This document shows positions 20,355 through 28,701 of a stretch of DNA of 38,697 nucleotides, one piece after another (position 1 is the stretch's first letter; each line of letters begins with the position of its first letter). The notes beneath the pieces are model-generated. The model saw nothing but the letters and a program-made list of their open reading frames with translations. It ran no database searches and was not told the origin of the DNA. The position numbers and the translations under genes are program-made. The DNA is from Natronospiraceae bacterium (GTDB lineage: Bacteria > Pseudomonadota > Gammaproteobacteria > Natronospirales > Natronospiraceae), in contig SLND01000176.1 in assembly GCA_007133205.1 (NCBI GenBank), positions 1 to 38,697 on the forward strand. Reading direction: 5' to 3'.

Positions 20355-21716
20355 ATGGATGAACTCAACGAGCTGTTGGAGAAGGTAAATGAGCATGTAA
20401 AGGCGGGAGACCTGGCCAGGGCCAGGCAACTTCTCGACGAATACCGGGTGCAGGACGTTGCCGCCGTGCTTTCGGAACTGGATCGCGATGATGCCCTCGC
20501 ATTGTTCCGGGAGCTGGATCGTGAGCTCTGGGCAACTGCCTTTTCCTACCTGGAACACGATTATCAGGTGCCCTTGCTGGATACACTCGAACAGGAAGAC
20601 GGGCGATTTATCCTGTCCAGCATGGATCCCGATGACCGGACGGCCTTTTTTGAAAAGCTTCCCGAAGCAGAGCGCAAGCGCCTGCTCCGCCTGATGCCGG
20701 CACGGGATATCAAGCAGGCCCTCAGGCTGCTTGGCTACCCACCGGAAAGCACCGGGCGGCGGATGACGCCGGATTTTGTCGCCGTACGTCCCGACTGGAG
20801 CGTGGGTGAGGCCCTGGATCACCTCAGACAGCGGGGTGAAGAAGGAGAGACCATCAACGTGGTCTACGTGACTGACGCACAGGAACGACTGGTCGGTATT
20901 GTCCCACTCAAGCGATTTGTGCTTGGCAAGCCTGACAGGCAGGTCAGCGAGATCATGACCAGTGACGTGATCAGTGCGGAGGTTTCGGAGGACCGCGAGG
21001 ATACCCTGCAGACCATCCAGCACTATGACCTGGCAGCCGTGCCCGTTGTCGACGAAAACCATCGGCTGGTGGGGATCGTGACCTATGACGACATGATGGA
21101 CGTGGCCGAGGCGGAGAGCACGGAGGACTTCCACAAGATGGGTTCGGTGGGTGTGCTGAACCTGAACCTGAACGCCGCCAGTCCCTGGTTGCTCTTCCAG
21201 AAACGTGTTGGCTGGCTGCTGATTCTGGTCTTCGTCAACATGTTCGCGGGCGAGATCATCGGGGCCTACGAAGATGCCCTGGAAGGGCTGTTCGTCCTGA
21301 TGACTTTCCTGCCACTGGTGGTGGACAGTGGTGGTAACGCCGGTACTCAGTCGGCCACATTGATGGTGCGCGCATTGGCGACCGGCGACGTCAAGATGGG
21401 CGACTGGTTCCGGCTGCTTGCGAAGGAACTTGGGGTAGCCCTGGCCCTGGGTTTGGCCATGGCCATTGCGGTATTCATGGTGGCCTATTTCTGGAGAACC
21501 GAGGCCGTGTTCGATGTCTCGGCGGTGATTGCGCTCGGGATGATCGGTGTGGTGACGGTCGGGTCATTGGTCGGGATGCTGTTGCCCTTCGGCCTGGCCA
21601 AGCTCAATCTGGACCCGGCCACTGCCAGTGCGCCGTTGATTACTTCCATCGCGGACCTGGCCGGCATTGCCATGTACTTCGGCATCGCCGCCTGGATCCT
21701 GGGATTGACCGTATAG
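20355..21716 (+). CDS. mgtE: Magnesium transporter MgtE
   Basis: Start at MDELNELLEKVNEH; MgtE N domain, CBS pair (VSEIMTSDVISAEVSED…YDLAAVPVVDENHRLVGIVTYDDMMDV), LPLVVDSGGNAGTQSATLMVRALATGDV. Confidence 0.96.
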   Translation: MDELNELLEKVNEHVKAGDLARARQLLDEYRVQDVAAVLSELDRDDALALFRELDRELWATAFSYLEHDYQVPLLDTLEQEDGRFILSSMDPDDRTAFFEKLPEAERKRLLRLMPARDIKQALRLLGYPPESTGRRMTPDFVAVRPDWSVGEALDHLRQRGEEGETINVVYVTDAQERLVGIVPLKRFVLGKPDRQVSEIMTSDVISAEVSEDREDTLQTIQHYDLAAVPVVDENHRLVGIVTYDDMMDVAEAESTEDFHKMGSVGVLNLNLNAASPWLLFQKRVGWLLILVFVNMFAGEIIGAYEDALEGLFVLMTFLPLVVDSGGNAGTQSATLMVRALATGDVKMGDWFRLLAKELGVALALGLAMAIAVFMVAYFWRTEAVFDVSAVIALGMIGVVTVGSLVGMLLPFGLAKLNLDPATASAPLITSIADLAGIAMYFGIAAWILGLTV

Positions 21717-21743
21717 CCGACACAGGATGGCCCTGGCAATCTG

Positions 21744-21785
21744 AAAGCCGCCACTCCCTTCTTTCGGGGGTGGCGGCTTCGTTTG
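21744..21785 (+). terminator. Rho-independent terminator of mgtE
   Basis: aaagccgccactccc-ttcttt-cgggggtggcggctt followed by cgttt. Confidence 0.8.
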
Positions 21786-21796
21786 CCCGCGTTTTT

Positions 21797-21906
21797 GAAC
21801 ACGAAGACCACGAAGGAAAAACAGAAGGACACGAAGGAGATTACGTAATTTTGAAATAATCTTTCTTCGTGATCTTTTGTTTCCTCTTCGCGTCCTTCGT
21901 GTCGAT
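21797..21906. repeat. Inverted CACGAAG short-tandem-repeat element no. 2
   Basis: Left arm gaacacgaagaccacgaaggaaaaacagaaggacacgaagg; right arm ctttcttcgtgatcttttgtttcctcttcgcgtccttcgtgtcgatt. Confidence 0.8.
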
Positions 21907-21928
21907 TCAATCCATTTAATCGAAGCCT

Positions 21929-22498
21929 TTAACCCCAGAAGGCTTCTCCAATCAGCCATCCACCAATGGCCACGAAGACCACCGCGGCAAGCACGCGCAC
22001 CAGGCGGATCGGGACACGGTCGGCGAACTTGTGACCCAACCAGATGACGGGCAGATTGACGAGTATCATCGCGCCGGTCGCACCCAGAACCACCGGGATG
22101 ATGGTGTCGAAGCGGGCGGCGAGGGCCATGGAGGCGAGCTGGGTCTTGTCGCCGACCTCCATCAGGAAGAAGGTCACCAGGGCGGTCCAGAAGGCGCCAT
22201 GTCCGGTTTCGCGTGGACGGTCGCCGGTATGCGTGCCCTCCGGAATCAGTACCCAGACCCCCATGCCGACAAACAGCAGGCCGACGACCCAGTTGAGTAT
22301 CCTGTCGTCGATGAGCTGGCCCAGGCCCATGCCGACGCCGGCCGAAATGGCGTGAATCCCGACTGCCGCGATCGTCAGCCCGGCCAGGATCGGCCAGGGT
22401 TTGCGGAACTTGACTGCCAGCAGCAGGGCCAGCAACTGGGTGCGGTCGCCCAGCTCGGCCAGGGATACGGTGGCGAGACTGAGAAAGAAGGCTTCCAT
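21929..22498 (-). CDS. TMEM165/GDT1 family (UPF0016) putative Mn2+/cation exporter
   Basis: Start at MEAFFLSLATVSLAELGDRTQLLALLLAVKF; two family motifs ELGDRTQ and EVGDKTQ in hydrophobic context. Confidence 0.93.
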   Translation of the reverse strand: MEAFFLSLATVSLAELGDRTQLLALLLAVKFRKPWPILAGLTIAAVGIHAISAGVGMGLGQLIDDRILNWVVGLLFVGMGVWVLIPEGTHTGDRPRETGHGAFWTALVTFFLMEVGDKTQLASMALAARFDTIIPVVLGATGAMILVNLPVIWLGHKFADRVPIRLVRVLAAVVFVAIGGWLIGEAFWG

Positions 22499-22576
22499 GA
22501 TCGCGAATCCTCTGGGGAGCCGGCACCTGGACACAATGACACCGCACTGTCGCCGGCTCCCGGCGGGACAGGGCAG

Positions 22577-22682
22577 TGCCAAAGGTCTTGCCAGGCCGTG
22601 GAGGCTGCCCGCGCCATGGTCTCTGGACCAAGTCTGTTGACGCGAACCCCCGTGGGGACGGGGCGGCTACTCCCCAATGGCA
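22577..22682 (-). promoter_or_regulatory. yybP-ykoY (manganese) riboswitch aptamer
   Basis: Minus strand: TGCCATTGGGGAGTAGCCGCC…GCGTCAACAGACTTGG…GGCAAGACCTTTGGCA; conserved GGGGAGUAGC and GCAAGACCUUU with closing P1 TGCCAxxGG/CCxxTGGCA; upstream of a TMEM165-family gene. Confidence 0.88.
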
Positions 22683-22691
22683 GCGGCGGCG

Positions 22692-22720
22692 ATTCTAATT
22701 CCAACCGGGCTGCCGGGCAA
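22692..22720 (-). promoter_or_regulatory. Candidate promoter for the riboswitch transcript: TTGCCC-17 bp-TAGAAT
   Basis: Minus strand TTGCCC (22715-22720) and TAGAAT (22692-22697), placing a start just upstream of the aptamer. Confidence 0.55.
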
Positions 22721-22781
22721 GGCCCCGATGAATGCGATAATGGCGACAACTCTGACTTTGACGAAATCCGGGAGAAGGCTC

Positions 22782-23276
22782 ATGCGCATTACCCTGGTAG
22801 CGGCAATGACGCGAAACCGGGTCATTGGTCGCGACGGCGGCATGCCCTGGCATCTGCCCGCGGATCTGGCCCATTTCAAGCGGGTCACGCTGGACCACCC
22901 GGTCATCATGGGTCGAAAGACCTTCGAGTCCATCGGTTTTGCCCTGCCGAGACGGCGCAACATCGTGGTGACCCGCAATCCCGATGCGGAGTTCGAAGGT
23001 GCCGAGACGAGCACGTCGCTGGACGAGGCCCTGAGCCTGCTCGATGGCAGTGAGGATGTCATGGTGCTTGGAGGCGGTGAGTTGTATCGCCAGGCCCTCC
23101 CGCATGCCGACGCGATGGAGCTGACCTTCATAGATGCCGAGGTAGACGGTGACACGACGTTCCCTGAGTGGTCGCCCGGGGCGTGGCGGGAAGTCAGCCG
23201 TGAGCATCGTCCGGCCGATGAGCGTAACGCCCACGCGATGGACTTCGTTCGCCTGGAGCGGATATCGGCGGAGTGA
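22782..23276 (+). CDS. folA: Dihydrofolate reductase
   Basis: Start at MRITLVAAMTRNRVIGRDGGMPWHLPADLAHFKRVTLDHPVIMGRKTFESIG; VMVLGGGELYRQAL. Confidence 0.97.
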   Translation: MRITLVAAMTRNRVIGRDGGMPWHLPADLAHFKRVTLDHPVIMGRKTFESIGFALPRRRNIVVTRNPDAEFEGAETSTSLDEALSLLDGSEDVMVLGGGELYRQALPHADAMELTFIDAEVDGDTTFPEWSPGAWREVSREHRPADERNAHAMDFVRLERISAE

Positions 23277-23333
23277 GCCCAGCGGCCAGGTACCCGGCAC
23301 GGCCGATGGATTCCGGCGCCCGGGGCGGGGTGT

Positions 23334-23346
23334 GTTACATTGTAAC
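23334..23346. promoter_or_regulatory. Candidate Zur/Fur-family operator GTTACA-T-TGTAAC
   Basis: 13-bp palindrome ending 32 nt before the ATG of the Fur-family gene. Confidence 0.5.
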
Positions 23347-23378
23347 GAAATACGGCAGAGTCATACGGGAGACATGCC

Positions 23379-23864
23379 ATGGCCGGGTCCGGGAAGGCCG
23401 CCCACAGCCACGATCATCAGCACTGCATACGGGAGGCGCTGACGAGTGCCGAACGTGTCTGCGCCGAACGCGGTGCCCGCCTCACGCCGCTCAGAAAACG
23501 CGTCCTGGAACTGATCTGGGACAGTCACGAGGCGATCAAGGCCTATGAACTGCTTGAGTCCCTGGGCGCTCTGGGCGAAAGCACCAAGCCTCCCACGGTC
23601 TACCGGGCCCTGGAATTCCTGCTCGAACAGGGCCTGATTCACCGCATCGAAAGCGAGAATGCCTACGTCGGTTGCCGCCATCCGGAAGAGGCCCACGACT
23701 ATCAGCTATTGATCTGCGATGGCTGTCGCCACGTCGAGGAAGTGGAAGTGCCCGGCGTCGGTGCCGCGCTCAAGGATCAGGCCAGCCAGCTCGGTTTCCG
23801 GGTACACCAGAAGACAGTCGAGATCCACGGTCTGTGCGCTCAGTGCGTAGCCAACCCGCGTTAG
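23379..23864 (+). CDS. zur: Fur-family transcriptional regulator, probably Zur
   Basis: LTPLRKRVLELIWDSHEAIKAYELLESL, KPPTVYRALEFLLEQGLIHRIES, CDGCRHVEEVE and HGLCAQC cysteine pairs; His-rich N-terminus. Confidence 0.88.
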   Translation: MAGSGKAAHSHDHQHCIREALTSAERVCAERGARLTPLRKRVLELIWDSHEAIKAYELLESLGALGESTKPPTVYRALEFLLEQGLIHRIESENAYVGCRHPEEAHDYQLLICDGCRHVEEVEVPGVGAALKDQASQLGFRVHQKTVEIHGLCAQCVANPR

Positions 23865-23867
23865 AGC

Positions 23868-24090
23868 TCCCGCAGAGGCGCTGAGACGCAGAGAAACTCA
23901 TGAGCACTGGCGAAATCTCGCCGCCTTCCGTTGGCTGCTGTAGGAGCGGCTTTCCAGCCGCGACTAGCGGGTGGCACAGCTGTCCCCTGGCATCGGCCCT
24001 GGAAAGGGCCTCCTACACAGCGTTGAAACACAGCCGGTGGAATATCTCCTGAGGAATTAGTGCTCTGCGCCTCCGCGTCTCTGCGGGACC
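23868..24090. repeat. Composite nested palindrome: CGCAGAG arms enclosing a REP doublet
   Basis: Outer arms tcccgcagaggcgctgagacgcagagaaact (23868 on) and tgctctgcgcctccgcgtctctgcgggacc (24061-24090); inner REP doublet 23938-24020. Confidence 0.8.
23938..24020. repeat. REP doublet (REPIN-like) no. 3
   Basis: ctgtaggagcggctttccagccgcga … tcggccctggaaagggcctcctacacag; same two arm types as no. 2 in opposite orientation. Confidence 0.8.
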
Positions 24091-24091
24091 A

Positions 24092-25447
24092 TCACAGGGA
24101 TGTCAGCCGTTCCTGGATCAGTCTGTCGGCGTAGGCGAAATCCACTCCATCCACCGAATCGGTGTCCCGGGTCAGCTCGTCCAGGATTTCGGCCTGCACT
24201 TCCCCGCGGCGACGGGCTTCGGCATAGGGCAGGTGATGGAACATCACCATGGAATAGCGGGGAATGAAACGGTCGGGGTGGCGTTCTTCCAGTTTCCAGC
24301 CGAGTTTCTTGCGCAGGATGAACTCCGGGTCACGGACCGAGTCGCGCATTTCCACGTAGTTTTCCAGCGCCATGTCGGCAATGGCCTCGGCATTGGGACG
24401 GCGGCGTTCTTCCAGCATGGCGAAGGCCGCTTCCCAGTCATCCTCGCTTGCCGTCAGGCAACGATCCAGCTCCTGGCAGTCCTCGAAGGCGCAGTTCATG
24501 CCCTGGCCGTGGAAGGGCACGATGGCATGGGCCGCGTCGCCAATCAGCAGGGCGAAATCATCCACCCGCCAGCGGGGACAGCGCACGGTGCCGAGCTCGC
24601 CGGTGGGATTGCTCAGAAAGGTATCGGTCAGATCCGGCATCAGCCGGGTGGCATCGGGAAAGTCCTGCTCGAAGAAGGCGCGGATTCGGTCCGGATCCGT
24701 GCCCAGTGCCTCAAAGGAAGGGGTTCCCTGATAGGGCAGGAAGAGGGTGACCGTGAAACTGCCATCGAGATTGGGCAAGGCGATCAGCATGTAGCCACCC
24801 CGTGGCCAGATGTGCAGGGCGCCGCGTTCCATCTGCCACTGCCCGTCGCCATCGGCCGGGATGCTTAGCTCCTTGTAGCCGTGCTCGAGCATGTCGATGT
24901 CGACGTCCATCCCGGTATGCGCGGCCATCGCGCCGCGCACCGGCGAGCCGGCACCGTCACAGGCAATCACGCGGGCGCATTCGATCGTCTCGCGCGTGCC
25001 GTCACTCCCATCTCTCACGTTCAGGCGCCGGGCCTTGAAGTCGACATCCTCAATGGCCTTGTTGAAATGGATCGTGACACGGCCGGTGGCTTCGGCGGCA
25101 TCCATGAGCCGGCAATTGAGTTCGGAGCGCGAGACCGAATTGATCACTTCATGCGGCTTGTTCCCGTAGGGCTGCAGATCCAGACCGCCGTCCTGGTCAT
25201 GAATCATGCGACCCCGCATGGGGATCAGCAGCGGCTCGATCCGGTCCATGACCCCGGCGCCTTCCAGGGCGGCAATCCCGCGATTGGCCAGAGCCAGGTT
25301 GATCGAGCGTCCCGCGGGAATATCCTCGCGCCGCATGTCCGGTCGTTTCTCGAATACGGTGACTTCCAGTCCCCGGCGTGCCAGGTAAAGCGCCAGCAGC
25401 GAGCCGGCAAGTCCCGCGCCGGCAATGACCACGTCCTTCCTGCTCAT
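24092..25447 (-). CDS. kmo: Kynurenine 3-monooxygenase
   Basis: 451 aa; VVIAGAGLAGSLLALYLARRG, GRSINLALANRGIAAL, LLIGDAAHAIVPFHGQGMNCAFEDC. Confidence 0.95.
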   Translation of the reverse strand: MSRKDVVIAGAGLAGSLLALYLARRGLEVTVFEKRPDMRREDIPAGRSINLALANRGIAALEGAGVMDRIEPLLIPMRGRMIHDQDGGLDLQPYGNKPHEVINSVSRSELNCRLMDAAEATGRVTIHFNKAIEDVDFKARRLNVRDGSDGTRETIECARVIACDGAGSPVRGAMAAHTGMDVDIDMLEHGYKELSIPADGDGQWQMERGALHIWPRGGYMLIALPNLDGSFTVTLFLPYQGTPSFEALGTDPDRIRAFFEQDFPDATRLMPDLTDTFLSNPTGELGTVRCPRWRVDDFALLIGDAAHAIVPFHGQGMNCAFEDCQELDRCLTASEDDWEAAFAMLEERRRPNAEAIADMALENYVEMRDSVRDPEFILRKKLGWKLEERHPDRFIPRYSMVMFHHLPYAEARRRGEVQAEILDELTRDTDSVDGVDFAYADRLIQERLTSL

Positions 25448-25477
25448 GCCTGCGATTCCCTCATGGCTGCGAATGAT

Positions 25478-26782
25478 TCATTGGGATGTGCCCTTGATGT
25501 GGACGGCGGTTTCGAGTCGGTCCACGAAGTGAAACAGGTCCTCGAAGCGGTTGTAGAGAGGCACCGGCGCGATACGAATGACATCCGGTTCCCGCCAGTC
25601 CGCGACCACGCCGCGTTGCTCCAGGGCCTGGAAGATCCTGCGTCCGTCACCCTGTCGAAGACGCAGCGACAGTTGGCAGCCGCGCGCCTTCTCCGCCCGT
25701 GGCGTGATTACTTCCACCGCATCTCCCAGGCGTTCATCCAGCCAGTGCAACAGGGTCGCGCTCAGGCGCAGGGATTTGCTTCGCAGACTTGCCATGCCGA
25801 CCTCGTCGAAGATCCGCAGTGAGGCGAGAAGCGGGGTCATGGACAGGATTGGCGGGTTCGACAGTTGCCAGCCTTCGGCGCCGGCCATGGGATGGAACTC
25901 GGGCCCCATCTGGAAACGGGTGTTCTTGTCGTGGCCCCACCAGCCGGCAAAGCGGGGCAGGGACTCATCCTCCGCGTGTCGCTCATGCACGAAGCAGCCC
26001 GCCACCGCGCCGGGCCCGGCATTGAGGTACTTGTAGGAGCACCAGGCAGCGAAGTCCACTCCCCAGTCGTGCAGTTCGAGCGGGATATTGCCGGCGGCGT
26101 GGGCGAGGTCGAAGCCTACCCGGCAGCCCTCCGCGTGCGCTGCCTCGGTGATCGTGGCCATGTCGAACACCTGGCCGCTGTAGTACTGGACGCCCGGGAG
26201 CAGGACCAGGTTGATGCGGTGGCCCTCGCGGCGGATCAGTTCCAGCAGGTCCTCGTCGCGTATGCTCGCTTCCCCTTCACGCGGCCCGATCTCGATCAGG
26301 TCCCGTTCGGGATCGAAGCCGTGAAAGCGTACCTGGGACTCGGCCGCATGACGGTCGGAGGGAAAGGCCGGCTTTTCGATCAGGATGGCCGGGCGCTCGG
26401 GCGTGGGGCGGTAGAAACTGACCATCATCAGGTGCAGATTCACCGTCAGGGTGTTCATCTGCACCACTTCGACCGGTTTCGCCCCCACCAGGCCCGCGGC
26501 GAGTTCGGTGAAGTTCTCGTGGTAGGGCATCCAGGGGCGCCGTGCCCGGGTATGGCCGTACACCCCCAGCCGGGCCCAGTCGTCCAGTTCCTCCTGAATC
26601 AGATCCCGCACGGCCCTTGGTTGCAGGCCAAGGGAGTTGCCACAGAAATAGAGGCTCTCTGAGCCGTCGGGTGCCGGCGGAACAAAAAAACTTGCCCGCA
26701 TGCCAGCCAGTGGATCGGCCCGATCGATTGCCCGGGCGGCCTTGAGGGAAAATTCTTCGGGGGGCGAGAACTGATCATTCAT
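25478..26782 (-). CDS. kynU: Kynureninase
   Basis: 434 aa; YFCGNSLGLQPRAV, VVQMNTLTVNLHLMMVSFYRPT, VGFDLAHAAGNIPLELHDWGVDFAAWCSYKYLNAGPGAVAGCFVHERH. Confidence 0.97.
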   Translation of the reverse strand: MNDQFSPPEEFSLKAARAIDRADPLAGMRASFFVPPAPDGSESLYFCGNSLGLQPRAVRDLIQEELDDWARLGVYGHTRARRPWMPYHENFTELAAGLVGAKPVEVVQMNTLTVNLHLMMVSFYRPTPERPAILIEKPAFPSDRHAAESQVRFHGFDPERDLIEIGPREGEASIRDEDLLELIRREGHRINLVLLPGVQYYSGQVFDMATITEAAHAEGCRVGFDLAHAAGNIPLELHDWGVDFAAWCSYKYLNAGPGAVAGCFVHERHAEDESLPRFAGWWGHDKNTRFQMGPEFHPMAGAEGWQLSNPPILSMTPLLASLRIFDEVGMASLRSKSLRLSATLLHWLDERLGDAVEVITPRAEKARGCQLSLRLRQGDGRRIFQALEQRGVVADWREPDVIRIAPVPLYNRFEDLFHFVDRLETAVHIKGTSQ

Positions 26783-26800
26783 GGGCGCTGATTGTACCGT

Positions 26801-28429
26801 TTATTCGTCCTCCCGCAGCACTTCCCGCAGACGATCCAGCGCGTCCTCGTCCCAGCCCTCCGGTTCGGTCAGGGCATGCCAGGCATCGAGGTAGTGCTCT
26901 GCCGCGAAATCATGGCCAAAGCCACGCGGCGACGAGCCGGCTGCCATGTCGGCGGCAAGTTGCAGGCCGGTCACGATCGGATACCAGCGAAGATGCTCGG
27001 AAACGTCCGGTCCACGCGGTGCTTCCATCCACTCGGGCTTGCGGTAAAAGGCTTCCGGTTCAAAGAAGGTGACCGGATCACTTGCATACTGCAGGTAGGC
27101 AATCCGGAAGGAACCCCATTCGGCGGCGCCGGTTTCAAGACCGCCGTGCTGGTTGGCGAAGCGCACCACCGAGTCGTCCCGGAACCGTGGCAGCCAGGCA
27201 GGGGAGTCGGCTTGTCGGCGTTCGGTGACCGTGCGCCAGGTTTCCTTTCGGAACGGTGGGCCGCTCCACAATGCCCCGTGGAAGGGGTCGTCGATGATGT
27301 CGAAGAAATCGAAGGAGCGGTCGGAATTGAGCGCTCCCAGACTGAGGCCGTGCAGGTAAAGGCGCGGTCGTTCCTCCTCGGGCAGCTCACTCCAGTGGCC
27401 ATAGATCTTCTCGAACATGGCCTGGGCCATTTCCACCCCGTACTCGCCTTCCACCATCAGCGAGAGATGGCTGGGAAGATAGGAATACTGGGCGGCGACG
27501 GTGGCGACATCCCCGTGATGCAGGTATTCCAGAGGGGTCATGGAGGCCTGGTCCACCCAGCCGGTGCCGGTAGGCGTGACCAGGACCAGCAGCGAGCGAT
27601 CGAAGGCGTCCAGGCGTTTCAGTTCCGCAAGCGCCAGCTCGGCCCGTTCTTCCGCCGTGTCGGCGGCATTCAGGCCGACATAGACACGGACCGGTTCCCG
27701 GGGGGTGTCTTCGCTGAAGGCTTCGAGCTCCTCCGTGGTCAGACCGCGGGAGAGGAATCGGCGGCCGTGACGTCCCATGTCGTCCCAGTCCAGCAGGGAT
27801 TCGCGGCTGCCTGCCCGCATGGCGTCGGTGGGCTTGTCGTATTCGGCTTCCAGCAGGGCATCCACCTGCTGGTAGGACGCATCGGCACTGCGCAGGGCGA
27901 GGGAAAACAGGATGCCGTCAATGATCGCCCAGAAGAGAACGAAAGCGGCAACGAGCCCGAAGACATGGGAGACGCGGCGTGGCACGAAACGCTGCATACG
28001 GCGTGACAGTGCCAGGAAGAGCCGCCGAAACAGCTTCGCCAGCAACCACAGGCCCAGGAACACGATGATTGCGACCAGCCCCACGGTCACGGGATGAACG
28101 CCCCCCGCGGGCTCCATTTCCATCAGCGCGCGAACCGAGTTCTGCCAGCCGCCTGCCCGCCACAGGAAGCTCACCGCAATCAGGCCGCAAATACCCGCCG
28201 CAATCCCCTGCAGGATGCGTTGGTTCCGCTCGTGCGGGACCGGTAGTTCAAGGTAACGCCACAGCCAGTGGGCGAAGACCCCCAGACCATAGCCGGCAGT
28301 GAAGGAGAGCCCGGAAATGATGCCCTGGACGACGTCCGTTCGTGGCAGGAGAGTCGGAGTCAGCGACAGGGCGAACAGAAAGGTGCCCAGCAGCAGGCCG
28401 GCGGTATGAAAGGGGCGTCCAATGCGCAT
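26801..28429 (-). CDS. Integral-membrane alpha/beta-hydrolase (Abhydrolase_9-like)
   Basis: N-terminal membrane segments, then VYVGLNAADTAEERAELALAELKR, TGTGWVDQASMTPLEYLHHGDVATVAAQYSYLPSHLSLM, nucleophile elbow LHGLSLGALNS; 18 bp from kynU. Confidence 0.85.
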   Translation of the reverse strand: MRIGRPFHTAGLLLGTFLFALSLTPTLLPRTDVVQGIISGLSFTAGYGLGVFAHWLWRYLELPVPHERNQRILQGIAAGICGLIAVSFLWRAGGWQNSVRALMEMEPAGGVHPVTVGLVAIIVFLGLWLLAKLFRRLFLALSRRMQRFVPRRVSHVFGLVAAFVLFWAIIDGILFSLALRSADASYQQVDALLEAEYDKPTDAMRAGSRESLLDWDDMGRHGRRFLSRGLTTEELEAFSEDTPREPVRVYVGLNAADTAEERAELALAELKRLDAFDRSLLVLVTPTGTGWVDQASMTPLEYLHHGDVATVAAQYSYLPSHLSLMVEGEYGVEMAQAMFEKIYGHWSELPEEERPRLYLHGLSLGALNSDRSFDFFDIIDDPFHGALWSGPPFRKETWRTVTERRQADSPAWLPRFRDDSVVRFANQHGGLETGAAEWGSFRIAYLQYASDPVTFFEPEAFYRKPEWMEAPRGPDVSEHLRWYPIVTGLQLAADMAAGSSPRGFGHDFAAEHYLDAWHALTEPEGWDEDALDRLREVLREDE

Positions 28430-28701
28430 GTGTCGGGAGCCATGCAGTCAGTTCGACACCTACCGTAACACGCTGGCGGAGAGCCTCGCCCGACAGTGGG
28501 TCCGTCAACGAGTTGATCGAATCGGGCCAATTTGGAGCAAACGGGGTCTCTGACTTCAATTGCTGAGGCGACATTGCGGTAACGAATGACAGGGTCACAG
28601 GTGTCAGAAAACCCCCCGGTTTGTCGTATTACCTCGTAGCGATGTCTTCTTGTTGATCTCTGATCGAAGCAGAGAATGATCGGTTTCCCCGGAGGTGTGT
28701 G

